NCBI RefSeq assembly: GCF_029946185.1
Contig: NZ_JAQSEA010000101.1
Coordinates: 1 to 52,932 of the forward strand
Direction: 5' to 3'
From: Prosthecobacter sp.
GTDB lineage: Bacteria; Verrucomicrobiota; Verrucomicrobiia; Verrucomicrobiales; Verrucomicrobiaceae
DNA length: 52,932 nt
In this document: piece by piece, positions 15,855-25,269 of the stretch
Layout: each line of letters opens with the position of its first letter
Numbering within the stretch: position 1 is the first letter of the stretch
Notes under the pieces: generated by a model
Told to the model about the DNA's origin: nothing
The model's input: only the letters and a program-made list of their open reading frames with translations
The model's database searches: none
Program-made: the position numbers and the translations under genes

Positions 15855-18158
15855 TCACGGCACCATTTCCACGCGCACCTCCACGGCAGCGCTGCGGCCC
15901 TGATCATCGAGCACATGCACGTGCCATTTGCCAGCGGCAGCGGCCCACATGACGGGTGTGGCGGGATCGCTGGCACCGAGAAAGCGAGGTCCGGCAAACC
16001 AGAAGACGCGGTTCACGCCGGGAGCTGTGTCCGCACGCAGAGGGATTGTCTGCCGAGCGGCATCGGAGGCTTGCAGGGTGTAAACGAGGGCGGCACGCGG
16101 CGAGACTATCTTTGGCACCGCGCCCGCATCAGCGGCGGCGAGTGATTCAGCGCTTGCTTCCAGTGGTGGTGGTGTTTTGCGGGGAACACCGGCCAGCTTG
16201 AACATCTCTAGCAGGTCCGGCGGCCAGAACTCGAAGACCTCGTGTTTCAAGGCATGCTTGCCATCGTCCCGCGCCACGCGCAGGCCAGTGGCGGCATCGA
16301 TCAGCACTTCGCGATGGATGTCGCAGGGAGTGATGGGTGAGACGCCGGGAATGAATCCGCCCTGCACGCGGTGCTGGCAATGCGGGGTGGGAAGCTGGCC
16401 AGAGACCGCGCACAGTTCCACCTGTGAAACTCCGGCGGGCGAATTTTCTCGTTTCATCGGAAGGCGCAGATGCCGGAACGTTTCAAACAGCAGCGGTGCC
16501 GCGCACTCGCGGGCGATGAATGCCGGGTTGGACTTGCCGTTGAAATTACCGATCCACACCACCAGCACATATTCCCCGCGCATGCCCGCCGCCCAGGCAT
16601 CGCGAAAGCCGTGCGAGGTTCCTGTCTTCCATGTCACTGCGGGGTCATCCATCACCGGCTCGCCTTCACGCGTGCGCAGCATTTCGCGTGTGAGATGACG
16701 CGCCTCATCGGTGATGAGTGGTTTTGCTTTTACGGCCTGTTCTGCTTTGAAGTAGTTCAACCGTCTGGCGACGCCATCGCTCGCCATCAGCGCGTACATT
16801 TCGGCCAGTTCCTCCATCGAAACCTCACCACCCCCGAGAGGCAGTGAGAGGCCGTAAAACTCCGCAGGCTGCGGCAGCGCCACGCCTGCCTCTTTGAGAA
16901 AGCCGTACAGGCCCGGCGCATCAAGTTGCTGGGCCAATGCCACGGCTGGAATGTTGCGGCTGTGATACAGGGCATCTCCGGCGGAAATGGGGCCGGCAAA
17001 GTTGCGGTCGAAATTTTCCGGGTTGTAGCTGCCGAAGGCCATGCGCCCGTCGCGCAGCAGCGTGTGGGGATGAATCAGTCCCTGCTGCATCGCCATGGCA
17101 TAGATGAAGGGCTTCAGCGCCGAGCCCGGAGAACGCCGCGCCAGCACGCCGTCCACCTGGCCTTGAATCTTGCTGTCGAGAAAGCGGCTGGAACCCACAT
17201 AGGCCAGCACCTCGCGCGAGGGCGCATGCACCAGCAGCGCGCAGGCATTGGTGATGCCCACCTCGCGTTTGCGCTCCACGTAATCATTCACCGCCTGCTC
17301 CACACCATGCTGACGGTTGGCATCCAAAGTGCAGCGCAGTGACACTCCGGAACTGGCGCGGTCTTCGACCGGCTTTCCGGCAAACAAACGTCGTGCCAGA
17401 TGTGGTGCCTCACGTGGCACAGGCTGCAACTGCCGCAGTGTGAACGCCGCATCCAGCGGGTCGGCAGGTACGCCGCGCTCCTCACGCAGACGATCCCACA
17501 GGCGATGCTGTGCGGCGGCCAGGCTCGCGTTTTCACCCGTCACACGCGGCCTTCGCGTTGTCGGGCTTTGCGGCAGGACAGAGAGCGTCACCGCTTCTCG
17601 CAGGGTCAGTTGTTTCGCTGGTTTGCCGCACCACAGCAGGGCAGCTGCGCCCACGCCTTCCACGTTCCCGCCGTAAGGTGCCTGATTGAGATACGCTTCC
17701 AGGATCGCGTCTTTTGAGTGATGCTTCTCCATCTGCATCGCACGCAGCATCTGCCAGGCCTTGCCCCAGGGCGTGCGTGTGTGCAGATCGTAGCGCAGTC
17801 GCGCAAGCTGCATGGTGATGGTGGAGCCACCGCCGCGTGTCGAGCCTGAAACGACACCCCACGCCGCGCGCAGCATCGAGAGCGGATTCACTCCGGGGTG
17901 ATCGTAAAAATGTCGGTCTTCCAGCGTCAGCGTTGCATTGATCAAGGCCGGGCTGATCTCGGCCAGCGGCGTGTAGCGGCGGTATTTGCCATCTGGCGTC
18001 AGGGCAAGATGCAGCAGCCTGCCATTGCGATCTTCCAGTGTGCGCGAGAAACGAAACTCCGGTGGATACAGCACCGGCTCCGGCAGCAGCAGCCAGACCA
18101 GCGCCACCAGCAGCAGCGCCGCGCCAGACCAGCGCAGGATACGGTGAAGCGTGTGCAT
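15855..18158 (-). CDS. pbpC: Penicillin-binding protein 1C (bifunctional glycosyltransferase/transpeptidase)
   Basis: A 767-residue class A PBP. After an N-terminal membrane anchor (residues 11-25), the GT51 domain carries the catalytic Glu80 in LEDRHFYDHPGVNP and GGSTITMQLARL. The transpeptidase domain has Ser346 and Lys349 (SPGSALKPF), an SRN triad member (YHSRNIPA) and Lys511 in KTGTS. The final 130 residues match the PBP1C-specific C-terminal domain. All catalytic residues are present, so peptidoglycan polymerisation and possibly cross-linking are expected in the periplasm. It starts 5 nt after the alpha-2-macroglobulin gene, the conserved pairing in many bacteria, and is presumably co-translated with it. 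Confidence 0.95.
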   Translation of the reverse strand: MHTLHRILRWSGAALLLVALVWLLLPEPVLYPPEFRFSRTLEDRNGRLLHLALTPDGKYRRYTPLAEISPALINATLTLEDRHFYDHPGVNPLSMLRAAWGVVSGSTRGGGSTITMQLARLRYDLHTRTPWGKAWQMLRAMQMEKHHSKDAILEAYLNQAPYGGNVEGVGAAALLWCGKPAKQLTLREAVTLSVLPQSPTTRRPRVTGENASLAAAQHRLWDRLREERGVPADPLDAAFTLRQLQPVPREAPHLARRLFAGKPVEDRASSGVSLRCTLDANRQHGVEQAVNDYVERKREVGITNACALLVHAPSREVLAYVGSSRFLDSKIQGQVDGVLARRSPGSALKPFIYAMAMQQGLIHPHTLLRDGRMAFGSYNPENFDRNFAGPISAGDALYHSRNIPAVALAQQLDAPGLYGFLKEAGVALPQPAEFYGLSLPLGGGEVSMEELAEMYALMASDGVARRLNYFKAEQAVKAKPLITDEARHLTREMLRTREGEPVMDDPAVTWKTGTSHGFRDAWAAGMRGEYVLVVWIGNFNGKSNPAFIARECAAPLLFETFRHLRLPMKRENSPAGVSQVELCAVSGQLPTPHCQHRVQGGFIPGVSPITPCDIHREVLIDAATGLRVARDDGKHALKHEVFEFWPPDLLEMFKLAGVPRKTPPPLEASAESLAAADAGAVPKIVSPRAALVYTLQASDAARQTIPLRADTAPGVNRVFWFAGPRFLGASDPATPVMWAAAAGKWHVHVLDDQGRSAAVEVRVEMVP

Positions 18159-18163
18159 GGCCG

Positions 18164-21100
18164 TTACTCCACGTCCACCTTCCCGCCGCCGTCGCGACCC
18201 TTGGTGCCACGGTCATACATGCTCTCGGCAAACACAGGCGGGATCACATAACTGCCTGCGGCGATTGGCTTGATGCGATAGCTGAAGGTCTTCACTTCGC
18301 CCTTGCCCAGGCCGCAGAAGAACACGTTGCGGTCTTCGCGCACATCCACGTAATCCGCGCCGGGTATCGTGCGGAGTCCGGGTTTGAGGCCATTGGGCTC
18401 CAGCTCAAAGCTGCCGGGCATCAAATCGAGCACGGCGATGTTGCGGAGCGCATCGGGAGAAATGTTGCGAACGGTCAGGCGCACCAGCGCACCTTCACCG
18501 ACTTTGAGCTTCGCCACGGCCTTGCCATCCGCTCCGAGAATTTCGCGGAACACTTCCAAGCCATCCGCGATGCGCTGGGTCGGCACACCGGTGTCGAATC
18601 CGGCCTCCGTCACCTGATAAAAGGCACCTAGATCGCGGCCACCACCCTGAGCGAGTCCGAAGCGCAGGGCACTCGCCTGCGCGCTGAAGTTGCTCTGGAC
18701 GATTCCGGTGGTCTCCGGCACCAGCACACTCGGTGTGCCGCCTGCACGCGGCAGTTCTGCCAGCGAGACACGCACGCCAGACTGCTTCGCGAGATCCGAG
18801 TAGGCCTTGAGCGCGAGGATCGTGGTGGCGGCGCTGATCGTGTTGAAGCGATTGCGTGCCAGCGGCTCGGTGACGACGGCGAGATCATCATAGCCAAAGT
18901 TTCCCGCCAGTTCTGGGAAGTGTTTGCAGGCCACGGCGAAGCCCTCGGCCTGGCTCACCTGCGGATCGAGATAGTACCAGCCGCGCCATGAGCCCTGCGC
19001 TTTGGTTTTGCGCACGGCGGCCCAGTAGTCCTGCATCAGCGCCACCGCTTCCGGGCGCTTCTGCAGCATAGCATACGTGCCAGCGAGATACGCAGCGGTG
19101 AGATGGCCGCGCCATGCCTCCTGATGCTTCTGCCGCAGGTTGTCGCGCAGGTTCAGCACAAAGGTGGAGGTGTTCTCGCCATGGCGCGTGAGGAGATAAA
19201 TGGCTGCCGCCTGAATGGATGCCTCGTCGAGGCTGTTCACCTGGCCGCGTGCCATCTGCCGCATGCGATTGCGCGCGCCTTCGAGCAGGGCCGACGGCAC
19301 CGCATTTCCTGCATCCCGCGCTTCCGTGAGAAACCGTGTCACATAGACGGAGAGATAATCCATGGCGGCATCCGCAGACGAATCCCAGTAGCCAAAGCCA
19401 CCGCTGGAATTCTGGCGGCTGCGCAACAGGGCAAACGCCGCATCCAACTGCCGTGCGGAGTCCGCTGCATCAAATCCGAAGTCCACCTCCTTCGCCAGCA
19501 GCAGGCGTGAAACCGCGCGGCTGGTGATCTGCTCGGAGCAGCCATACGGATACTCGTGCAGGTACGATTCCAAGCCGCGTGCAAGACCCAGCGGCAGGGC
19601 AGACACGTTCGCGTTCAGTTTGCGATATTGCGGGAACATCTCGCGCGTGACCTTCACGTCATAGCTGCTGTCGCGGAAGTAGCCGCTCTGCACGTTGGTG
19701 ATGAACGGTGCAGCAGGCCTCACGCTCAGCGTGGCACGCCGCAGCACCACCTGACCGGCTGCCTCAGCTTTGAAGGTGATCTCCGCACCACCGAGCTCGC
19801 TCTTCACTCGTATGCGGAAGCGTACGGTGTCCTCTTTGCCAGTGGCCACATTGAGCGCGCCCTGCGGCGATGCAATGACTTCGAGATGCGGCGTGACCTG
19901 CGCCACGATGTTGATCGGTGCATTCGCCTCGGCTCCTTCAAGGTTGTTCGCCACCGTGAGCGAGGCGGTGAATTCATCTCCGGGCGCGGCAAAAAACGGC
20001 ACATTCGGCGTGAGCACGAGAGGTCCGCGCACGATGCTGCTCGTTTCAGCGCGGCCCACTGCATCCTCAGCAACGGCGACGGCCATGACATTGAGTTTGC
20101 CGGCGAAGTAATCCGGCACCGTGTAGCTGACCTCCTGGCGCTCGGGCCCGGCGGCGATCAATCCCGACCAGAACACCACCGGCGGCTCATTGCGGCGCTT
20201 GAACGGATTCAAATTCAAACGCAGCGGTTTGTCGGCATCGCCCCCGAATGCCTTGTTTTGCGCGATGAGCGAGAACTCCGGCAGGATCAGGTCCATGAGT
20301 TGCTCGGTCTCGACTTCGAGCGCGCGTTTGCGGTTCAGGTGCGCGAGCGGGTCTGGCAGCTTGTAGTCCGTGATCTGGTGGATGCCCGCATCCACGGCAT
20401 AGATGACGATGCGGCAGGGCTTCGCAGCTTGAAAACCAATTTTCATGACATCCCCCGGCTTCACTTTTTCCGGCGCGTCGATCTTCACCTCGATGCGGCG
20501 TTTGTCGGGATTCGCGACGAAATGCTCCACCGCATAGCTCAGAGGCGAGGTGAAGATCTCCTTGGAGTCAAGCGCCCGCACAAAGGAAGCGTTTACATAC
20601 GCGGAGCCTTCGATGTCATTTGGTACCGTGATGTGTTGCACGCTGGCCGTCGTGCCCGCCTTGAACCATTGCCAGCCGAGCACGCGCTCGCGTTCGATGG
20701 TGATGAGGCCCGCGCCTGTGTAGGTCGCGCTCAGGCTTGCCTCCAATGATTCACCGCTGTTCCAGGTGCCGCGCGCCAGTTTGATGCCCAGCTCCGCATC
20801 ACGCTCCATGCTACGTTCCATATCTCCTTTGCCCACCACGGTGAAGGCGGTGGCGCAGACAGTGTTGTTGTCTGGGTCGCGCAATTCGAGGCGGAACTCG
20901 CCTGCTGCGGTTGTCGGCAGAGCGTAACCGGCCCCTTCGAGCGGCAGAGCGAAACGTGCCTCCGACACTACGGATTCACGCTGCGTCGAGACGTAGGTGT
21001 AGCTGCCGCTTTCCTGCTTCGTGAGCACGGAGACGTGTTTGATTTGAATGAGGCGCGCCATGAGATCCTTCGGCGCATAGGGTTTCAAATCTGGGCCGAC

Positions 21101-24022
21101 TGCCATGAAGCGCACATTTGCCGCCGTGTCCTTGCCGAGGTAATCGAGCTTCGCATCCGGCTTGTAGCCGACGACATACGGCAGCGCGGCGACGAGGAAA
21201 TTCTTCCCGCTGCGCACACTGCGGCCGCCGTCGGCCTCGAAGCCTTCGATCAGCAGGCTCACCTGAAAGCAGCTTTTGTCGAAACGCTCAAGCGCCAGAT
21301 CAAATTGCGCTGCGCCCGTCTCATCCGTGGTCTGCTCGCCGAGATTGATCTTCTGCCCGGCCTCAGTCTCTTCGGTGTCTTCAGCCTCAGGCAGTTGATT
21401 ATGGAAGATGAAATCGGGGAACTGAGCAAAGGCGAAAGCGCCCGGGCTCAATTCCATCCGCGCTTTGAGCAGACGTTTGGCCGCAGGAAAACCAAACAAG
21501 GTTTGCAGCGAGACATCCGCCTTGATCTCATTCGGCTGCAGCCATCCGGCGAGTTCGTTGCCGGTGAGTGTCATGTCGATCTTCATGCGGTCCGGCTGGA
21601 AATCCTCGACCTTGAGCAAGGTCTGCCCGAGACGGTCGCGGTCATGAATGCCTTTGATCAGATACAGACGTGCGATGTAGCGGCCCGTGGGGTCGGTCTC
21701 ATCGGTCTTCATCTTCACTTCAATGAAGCCGTCAGCGGATAGCGCGATTTTCTGGGTGTCGATCACCTCGTCCTTCGCGTTGACCAGATCCATCTCCAGT
21801 GGCAGCCCCGCGAGACCCGCGGCCCAGTCACGGCGCTTCAGCACCGCACTGATGTGGATGTTATCTCCGGGCCGATATACGCCGCGCTCGGTGAATACGA
21901 AGGCCTCCAGCGCCTCCTGCTCTGAAGCTTGCACGCCACCAATGTCGAAACGCGAGAAATCGAGCAGGCGGTCGGGACGTTCGAACGGCAGGAAGGACAA
22001 GTCATTGCCGAGCGTGGCGACGATGGCCACCGGGCGCTTCTCGCGTTGAAAATTTCCGACATCCGGCAGCAGCACATGGCCGTCGGCAGTGGTTTGCTGC
22101 AGCAGTTGCTCTCCGTTTTTCGCCATCACCGTGATCACGGCGCCGTTCACCGGTTCGCCGGTCTGGATGCTCTGCACAAACACATCGCGCGAGCCGTCTG
22201 CGTTCTTTTTCACCATCAGGCCGAGATCGGTGACTAGCACGAAACGCTTCGTCGTCGCCTGATCCATGACGCGCCAGTCGTCCTCCACAGCATCACCTTC
22301 CAGGCGCTTCTGGCTGTGTGGGTAAGGCTCCACGCCCTCTGCCGTGAGAAAGAACAGACCGCGTGATGCATCTGCATCCGAAGTGTCCTGTGATTGCAGC
22401 GCGCTGGCAAAGTCGACCATCGAGTAGGAGGCCTGATACTCGTTTTTCATCGCCACTGGCTGCACATGGCGCAGGAAGTGGGCGATGTTGGATTCGTCAA
22501 AGCTGTCGCCCATCGTGAAGTAGGGATTGGCGAAGTCGCCTTCTGTCATCACCACCAGGTGGTTGACCTGGCGTGCAGGCACACGCGCCATCATCACCCG
22601 CAAAAACGGGACGCCGCGTGATTGCAGCGAGAGCTTGCGCTCGCCATTGAGCGCCAGGATGCCGCCCTTGCCCAGCAACTGGACCTCCTTCGGAAACCGT
22701 GGCGTGGATTCAAAGGAGCGAAACTCCCGGCTGAGCCGGAAGCCGCCCAGTGCCTCGACTCCCTGCGTGATGCGCACAAACATGCGCCCCTGCTTCTCCG
22801 TGAGAAACTTGAACGCATGCCGCGTCGTCGCCGGATGGTCATCGCTCAGTTCCAGCTCGACCGGCTTCAACGAAACGGGGGCATACTGCCTCAGTACATC
22901 CTCCGTCACATCATTGACACCGGGAGGGACGCGTCTGCCATTCACATCCGTAATCCGAAAATTCGGCGGTTCCTGCCAGACACCGAGATGCTTGAGCAGA
23001 TTGTCCGTCGTGACGTAGCCCTCGGTGTTGATGAACAGAAACTGCTCAGGCTCGCCATCCTCGGCCTTCAAAATCTCTGTGTTCGCATCGGCAATCTTGA
23101 AGCCGCTGTCCACATCCGGCACGCGCACTTTGGAGATGATGTCGGCCGCCAGCGATCCGCCGCCGACTGTGCTGGTGATTTCTTTGTGCAGCGTGACTTT
23201 CACGAAGTCTTCCTTCGCCGGCACTTGAATCCGCGCGGTGCGAATCCAGAACTCGCGCTGAAACTTTCCTTCGGTGACCGAGAACAGTGCATCCGGCTTC
23301 TGCCCTTTCCAGTCGAAGATTTTCGCGCCACCTACAACCTCCAGCGAGACTAGTTGCCCGATCTGCGCTTTGTCGAGCGGATGCGTGGAGGTGAAACCCA
23401 CCACGACGTTTTGCAACGACGGATCACGCGGATCGATCTCAAACTCCGAGCCAGTCACGGTGAGCACCAGCGGTTGTGTCTTACCTGTCCAGACCGGTTC
23501 CTTCACCGCCACTTCCTTCGGGAGTTGCGCCGGATCAAGCTGCACCGTGTACTGCTGCCCGGCGGGCCAGTCCTTGGCAGGTGTGAAGATCAGCAGCTTG
23601 TCCGTGCTCCATGTCCACACGCCTGCGTGTGCAGGCTTGAGAGTGACACCAGTTGCCGGTTTGCCGACGGCTTCCAGCTTGGCCACCGAGACATTGAACT
23701 TCACCGTGATCGGCTGGTGCTGCGGTTTGTTTTTGATGATCGGTGTGATCCCCGGCATCGAGAGCACACCTTTGGCCTGCCGCAGTTCAGCCCGGACCAG
23801 TGGCCGTGGCCGATGCGCTTCCATGGATTGACGAATCTGCGGGACAATGAGGAACATCGACCCGGTGATCAAAATGGCGAGGGCGTAGCAGCCCGGATGC
23901 TTCCGCACATGATCATCTGCCGCGCGGGCCAGGCGCGGCACCCAGGCGGGCGGCTGATAGTGAAATTGCCCAAACAAAGTTCTCATCAAGCACACCAGCC
24001 ACGAACTAGAAGAATCAGACAT
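18164..24022 (-). CDS. Bacterial alpha-2-macroglobulin with intact thioester motif
   Basis: A 1952-residue protein of the YfhM/bacterial A2M family, periplasmic protease traps that may guard the envelope when peptidoglycan is breached. A hydrophobic segment at residues 44-61 acts as an uncleaved signal anchor; the lipoprotein box seen in E. coli YfhM is not found. MG-type domains fill the N-terminal half; the RGVYRPGDNIHISAVLKRRD block is diagnostic. The thioester motif CSEQ (Cys1495, Gln1498, in YPYGCSEQITSRA) is intact, and an alpha/alpha TED barrel follows. The start at 24022 precedes the anchor; longer in-frame starts add unconserved sequence. The pbpC gene follows after 5 nt. Confidence 0.94.
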   Translation of the reverse strand: MSDSSSSWLVCLMRTLFGQFHYQPPAWVPRLARAADDHVRKHPGCYALAILITGSMFLIVPQIRQSMEAHRPRPLVRAELRQAKGVLSMPGITPIIKNKPQHQPITVKFNVSVAKLEAVGKPATGVTLKPAHAGVWTWSTDKLLIFTPAKDWPAGQQYTVQLDPAQLPKEVAVKEPVWTGKTQPLVLTVTGSEFEIDPRDPSLQNVVVGFTSTHPLDKAQIGQLVSLEVVGGAKIFDWKGQKPDALFSVTEGKFQREFWIRTARIQVPAKEDFVKVTLHKEITSTVGGGSLAADIISKVRVPDVDSGFKIADANTEILKAEDGEPEQFLFINTEGYVTTDNLLKHLGVWQEPPNFRITDVNGRRVPPGVNDVTEDVLRQYAPVSLKPVELELSDDHPATTRHAFKFLTEKQGRMFVRITQGVEALGGFRLSREFRSFESTPRFPKEVQLLGKGGILALNGERKLSLQSRGVPFLRVMMARVPARQVNHLVVMTEGDFANPYFTMGDSFDESNIAHFLRHVQPVAMKNEYQASYSMVDFASALQSQDTSDADASRGLFFLTAEGVEPYPHSQKRLEGDAVEDDWRVMDQATTKRFVLVTDLGLMVKKNADGSRDVFVQSIQTGEPVNGAVITVMAKNGEQLLQQTTADGHVLLPDVGNFQREKRPVAIVATLGNDLSFLPFERPDRLLDFSRFDIGGVQASEQEALEAFVFTERGVYRPGDNIHISAVLKRRDWAAGLAGLPLEMDLVNAKDEVIDTQKIALSADGFIEVKMKTDETDPTGRYIARLYLIKGIHDRDRLGQTLLKVEDFQPDRMKIDMTLTGNELAGWLQPNEIKADVSLQTLFGFPAAKRLLKARMELSPGAFAFAQFPDFIFHNQLPEAEDTEETEAGQKINLGEQTTDETGAAQFDLALERFDKSCFQVSLLIEGFEADGGRSVRSGKNFLVAALPYVVGYKPDAKLDYLGKDTAANVRFMAVGPDLKPYAPKDLMARLIQIKHVSVLTKQESGSYTYVSTQRESVVSEARFALPLEGAGYALPTTAAGEFRLELRDPDNNTVCATAFTVVGKGDMERSMERDAELGIKLARGTWNSGESLEASLSATYTGAGLITIERERVLGWQWFKAGTTASVQHITVPNDIEGSAYVNASFVRALDSKEIFTSPLSYAVEHFVANPDKRRIEVKIDAPEKVKPGDVMKIGFQAAKPCRIVIYAVDAGIHQITDYKLPDPLAHLNRKRALEVETEQLMDLILPEFSLIAQNKAFGGDADKPLRLNLNPFKRRNEPPVVFWSGLIAAGPERQEVSYTVPDYFAGKLNVMAVAVAEDAVGRAETSSIVRGPLVLTPNVPFFAAPGDEFTASLTVANNLEGAEANAPINIVAQVTPHLEVIASPQGALNVATGKEDTVRFRIRVKSELGGAEITFKAEAAGQVVLRRATLSVRPAAPFITNVQSGYFRDSSYDVKVTREMFPQYRKLNANVSALPLGLARGLESYLHEYPYGCSEQITSRAVSRLLLAKEVDFGFDAADSARQLDAAFALLRSRQNSSGGFGYWDSSADAAMDYLSVYVTRFLTEARDAGNAVPSALLEGARNRMRQMARGQVNSLDEASIQAAAIYLLTRHGENTSTFVLNLRDNLRQKHQEAWRGHLTAAYLAGTYAMLQKRPEAVALMQDYWAAVRKTKAQGSWRGWYYLDPQVSQAEGFAVACKHFPELAGNFGYDDLAVVTEPLARNRFNTISAATTILALKAYSDLAKQSGVRVSLAELPRAGGTPSVLVPETTGIVQSNFSAQASALRFGLAQGGGRDLGAFYQVTEAGFDTGVPTQRIADGLEVFREILGADGKAVAKLKVGEGALVRLTVRNISPDALRNIAVLDLMPGSFELEPNGLKPGLRTIPGADYVDVREDRNVFFCGLGKGEVKTFSYRIKPIAAGSYVIPPVFAESMYDRGTKGRDGGGKVDVE

Positions 24023-24118
24023 AATGGATAAAGAATTGTGTGCAGAGATTAACCGACGGCCCTGCTCATGCGCGGGGAATCTTGTGGCGAAAATTGAATT
24101 TAATTCCCTTGATTCCTC

Positions 24119-24154
24119 ATCGGGGGCTGTCGCCCCCCGATAGTTCGGGGGGGG
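24119..24154 (+). promoter_or_regulatory. Two mutually exclusive GC-rich hairpins upstream of the 24192 gene
   Basis: ATCGGGGG (24119-24126) pairs with CCCCCGAT (24134-24141). Alternatively CCCCCCGA (24133-24140) pairs with TCGGGGGG (24145-24152) around a TAGT loop. The C-rich segment is shared, so only one can form at a time. The element lies about 40-70 nt before the ATG at 24192, so it could act in the leader RNA; it may equally be a dispersed repeat. The rest of the divergent gap 24023-24191 shows nothing definite. Confidence 0.5.
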
Positions 24155-24191
24155 CTGCATGAACGCCCACGCGGGGCCGTATGACTGAGCA

Positions 24192-25175
24192 ATGTCCAAC
24201 CGCGTCCTGTTTCCATGCCTTGCCAAGACTCTGCTTGCCGCATTTTCTCTTGCCTGCTCCGCCGCTGACGCGTCTCCGGCCAAGCCCGTCTCAGTGATCA
24301 CGCCGGGGCAGGTGATTATCCCAATTGAAAAAATGCGCCGCATCTGGGGCGAGCTCATCAGCCTCGACCCCGCCACACGCACGGGAACATTCCGCAGCGA
24401 GAGCAACGACGAGGTGATGAGCTTCACGGTCATGCCCTATGCGGAGCTGCTGCACCATGCGACGCTGGGCGATTTACAGGACTTCAGGGTCGGCGAGCGT
24501 GCGATCTTCCGCATGCATGTGAATGACAAAGAGGAGTGGGTCTGGCTTACCTACATTCAGGATGAGATGAACATGATGAACGGCCACGGCGAATACTTCT
24601 TCGTGGATCAGATTGATGCCACTACTGGCAAACTCACCACCACCTGGGCCAAGGGGGACATGACCTTCGTGCGTGAAAAAAATGTGGTGCTCGAAACCGA
24701 CAAGGACACCCGCTACTGGAAAGAAGGCCAGCCCGCGAAGTTCAGCGACATCAAGGGGGGCGACAAGCTGCGCACCAAGACCCATGGCCTTGGTAAAGGC
24801 AAGATCCGCATGGCCTGGGAGGTCTTTCTCGATGACGCCAGCCTGGTCAAATTCCAAGCTGAACAAAAGGCCGTGCACTCCAAGCGCATCTTGGAAGAAG
24901 GCATGCCGGGTTACGTTGATGAATCCCAGGGGCGGCAGCTCACCCTGACGCTCTTCAATGAAGGCGATGAGCAGATCAAACGGCTCAAAAAGGGCACTCC
25001 TATTCGGGTGGCTCCCGCTGGAGTGGACCGCAAGCCTTTGGCAGTGGACGTCACTGGCATTGTCACCGTCGTCGGTAAAAACGGCCGCCAAGCGCAGGTC
25101 ACGATTGAGCTAACTGCTGCCAGCGAAAAGTTTAAGCCTACGGGCGTCGTGAGGATGTGGATTGCTGAGAGGTAA
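24192..25175 (+). CDS. Secreted hypothetical protein
   Basis: A 327-residue protein I do not recognise. Residues 1-27 are a signal peptide (hydrophobic TLLAAFSLACSAADA, cleavage probably after ADA); the cysteine in this stretch does not sit in a good lipobox. The mature part is mainly beta-rich and contains repeated short segments with alternating charged residues (IWGELISLDPATRTGTFRS; KLTTTWAKGDMTFV; GIVTVVGKNGRQAQVTIEL), suggesting OB- or SH3-like barrels. No cysteines are seen in the mature part and no catalytic motif is evident. It diverges from the alpha-2-macroglobulin gene and is followed 94 nt later by the DUF1592 gene on the same strand. Structural or binding role possible; function unknown. 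Confidence 0.8.
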   Translation: MSNRVLFPCLAKTLLAAFSLACSAADASPAKPVSVITPGQVIIPIEKMRRIWGELISLDPATRTGTFRSESNDEVMSFTVMPYAELLHHATLGDLQDFRVGERAIFRMHVNDKEEWVWLTYIQDEMNMMNGHGEYFFVDQIDATTGKLTTTWAKGDMTFVREKNVVLETDKDTRYWKEGQPAKFSDIKGGDKLRTKTHGLGKGKIRMAWEVFLDDASLVKFQAEQKAVHSKRILEEGMPGYVDESQGRQLTLTLFNEGDEQIKRLKKGTPIRVAPAGVDRKPLAVDVTGIVTVVGKNGRQAQVTIELTAASEKFKPTGVVRMWIAER

Positions 25176-25269
25176 GCGTTCACCCAGGCCCCAATCCCGG
25201 CTGATTGGAGCGGGGGATGGTTTCTTCGTCCGGTTTTGGCAGCATTGGGGAGATACATTGATCGTTCTA

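Noticed and set aside
25191..25208. CCAATC/GATTGG hairpin after the hypothetical gene as a terminator
   Set aside because: Only a 6-bp stem with no following T-tract.
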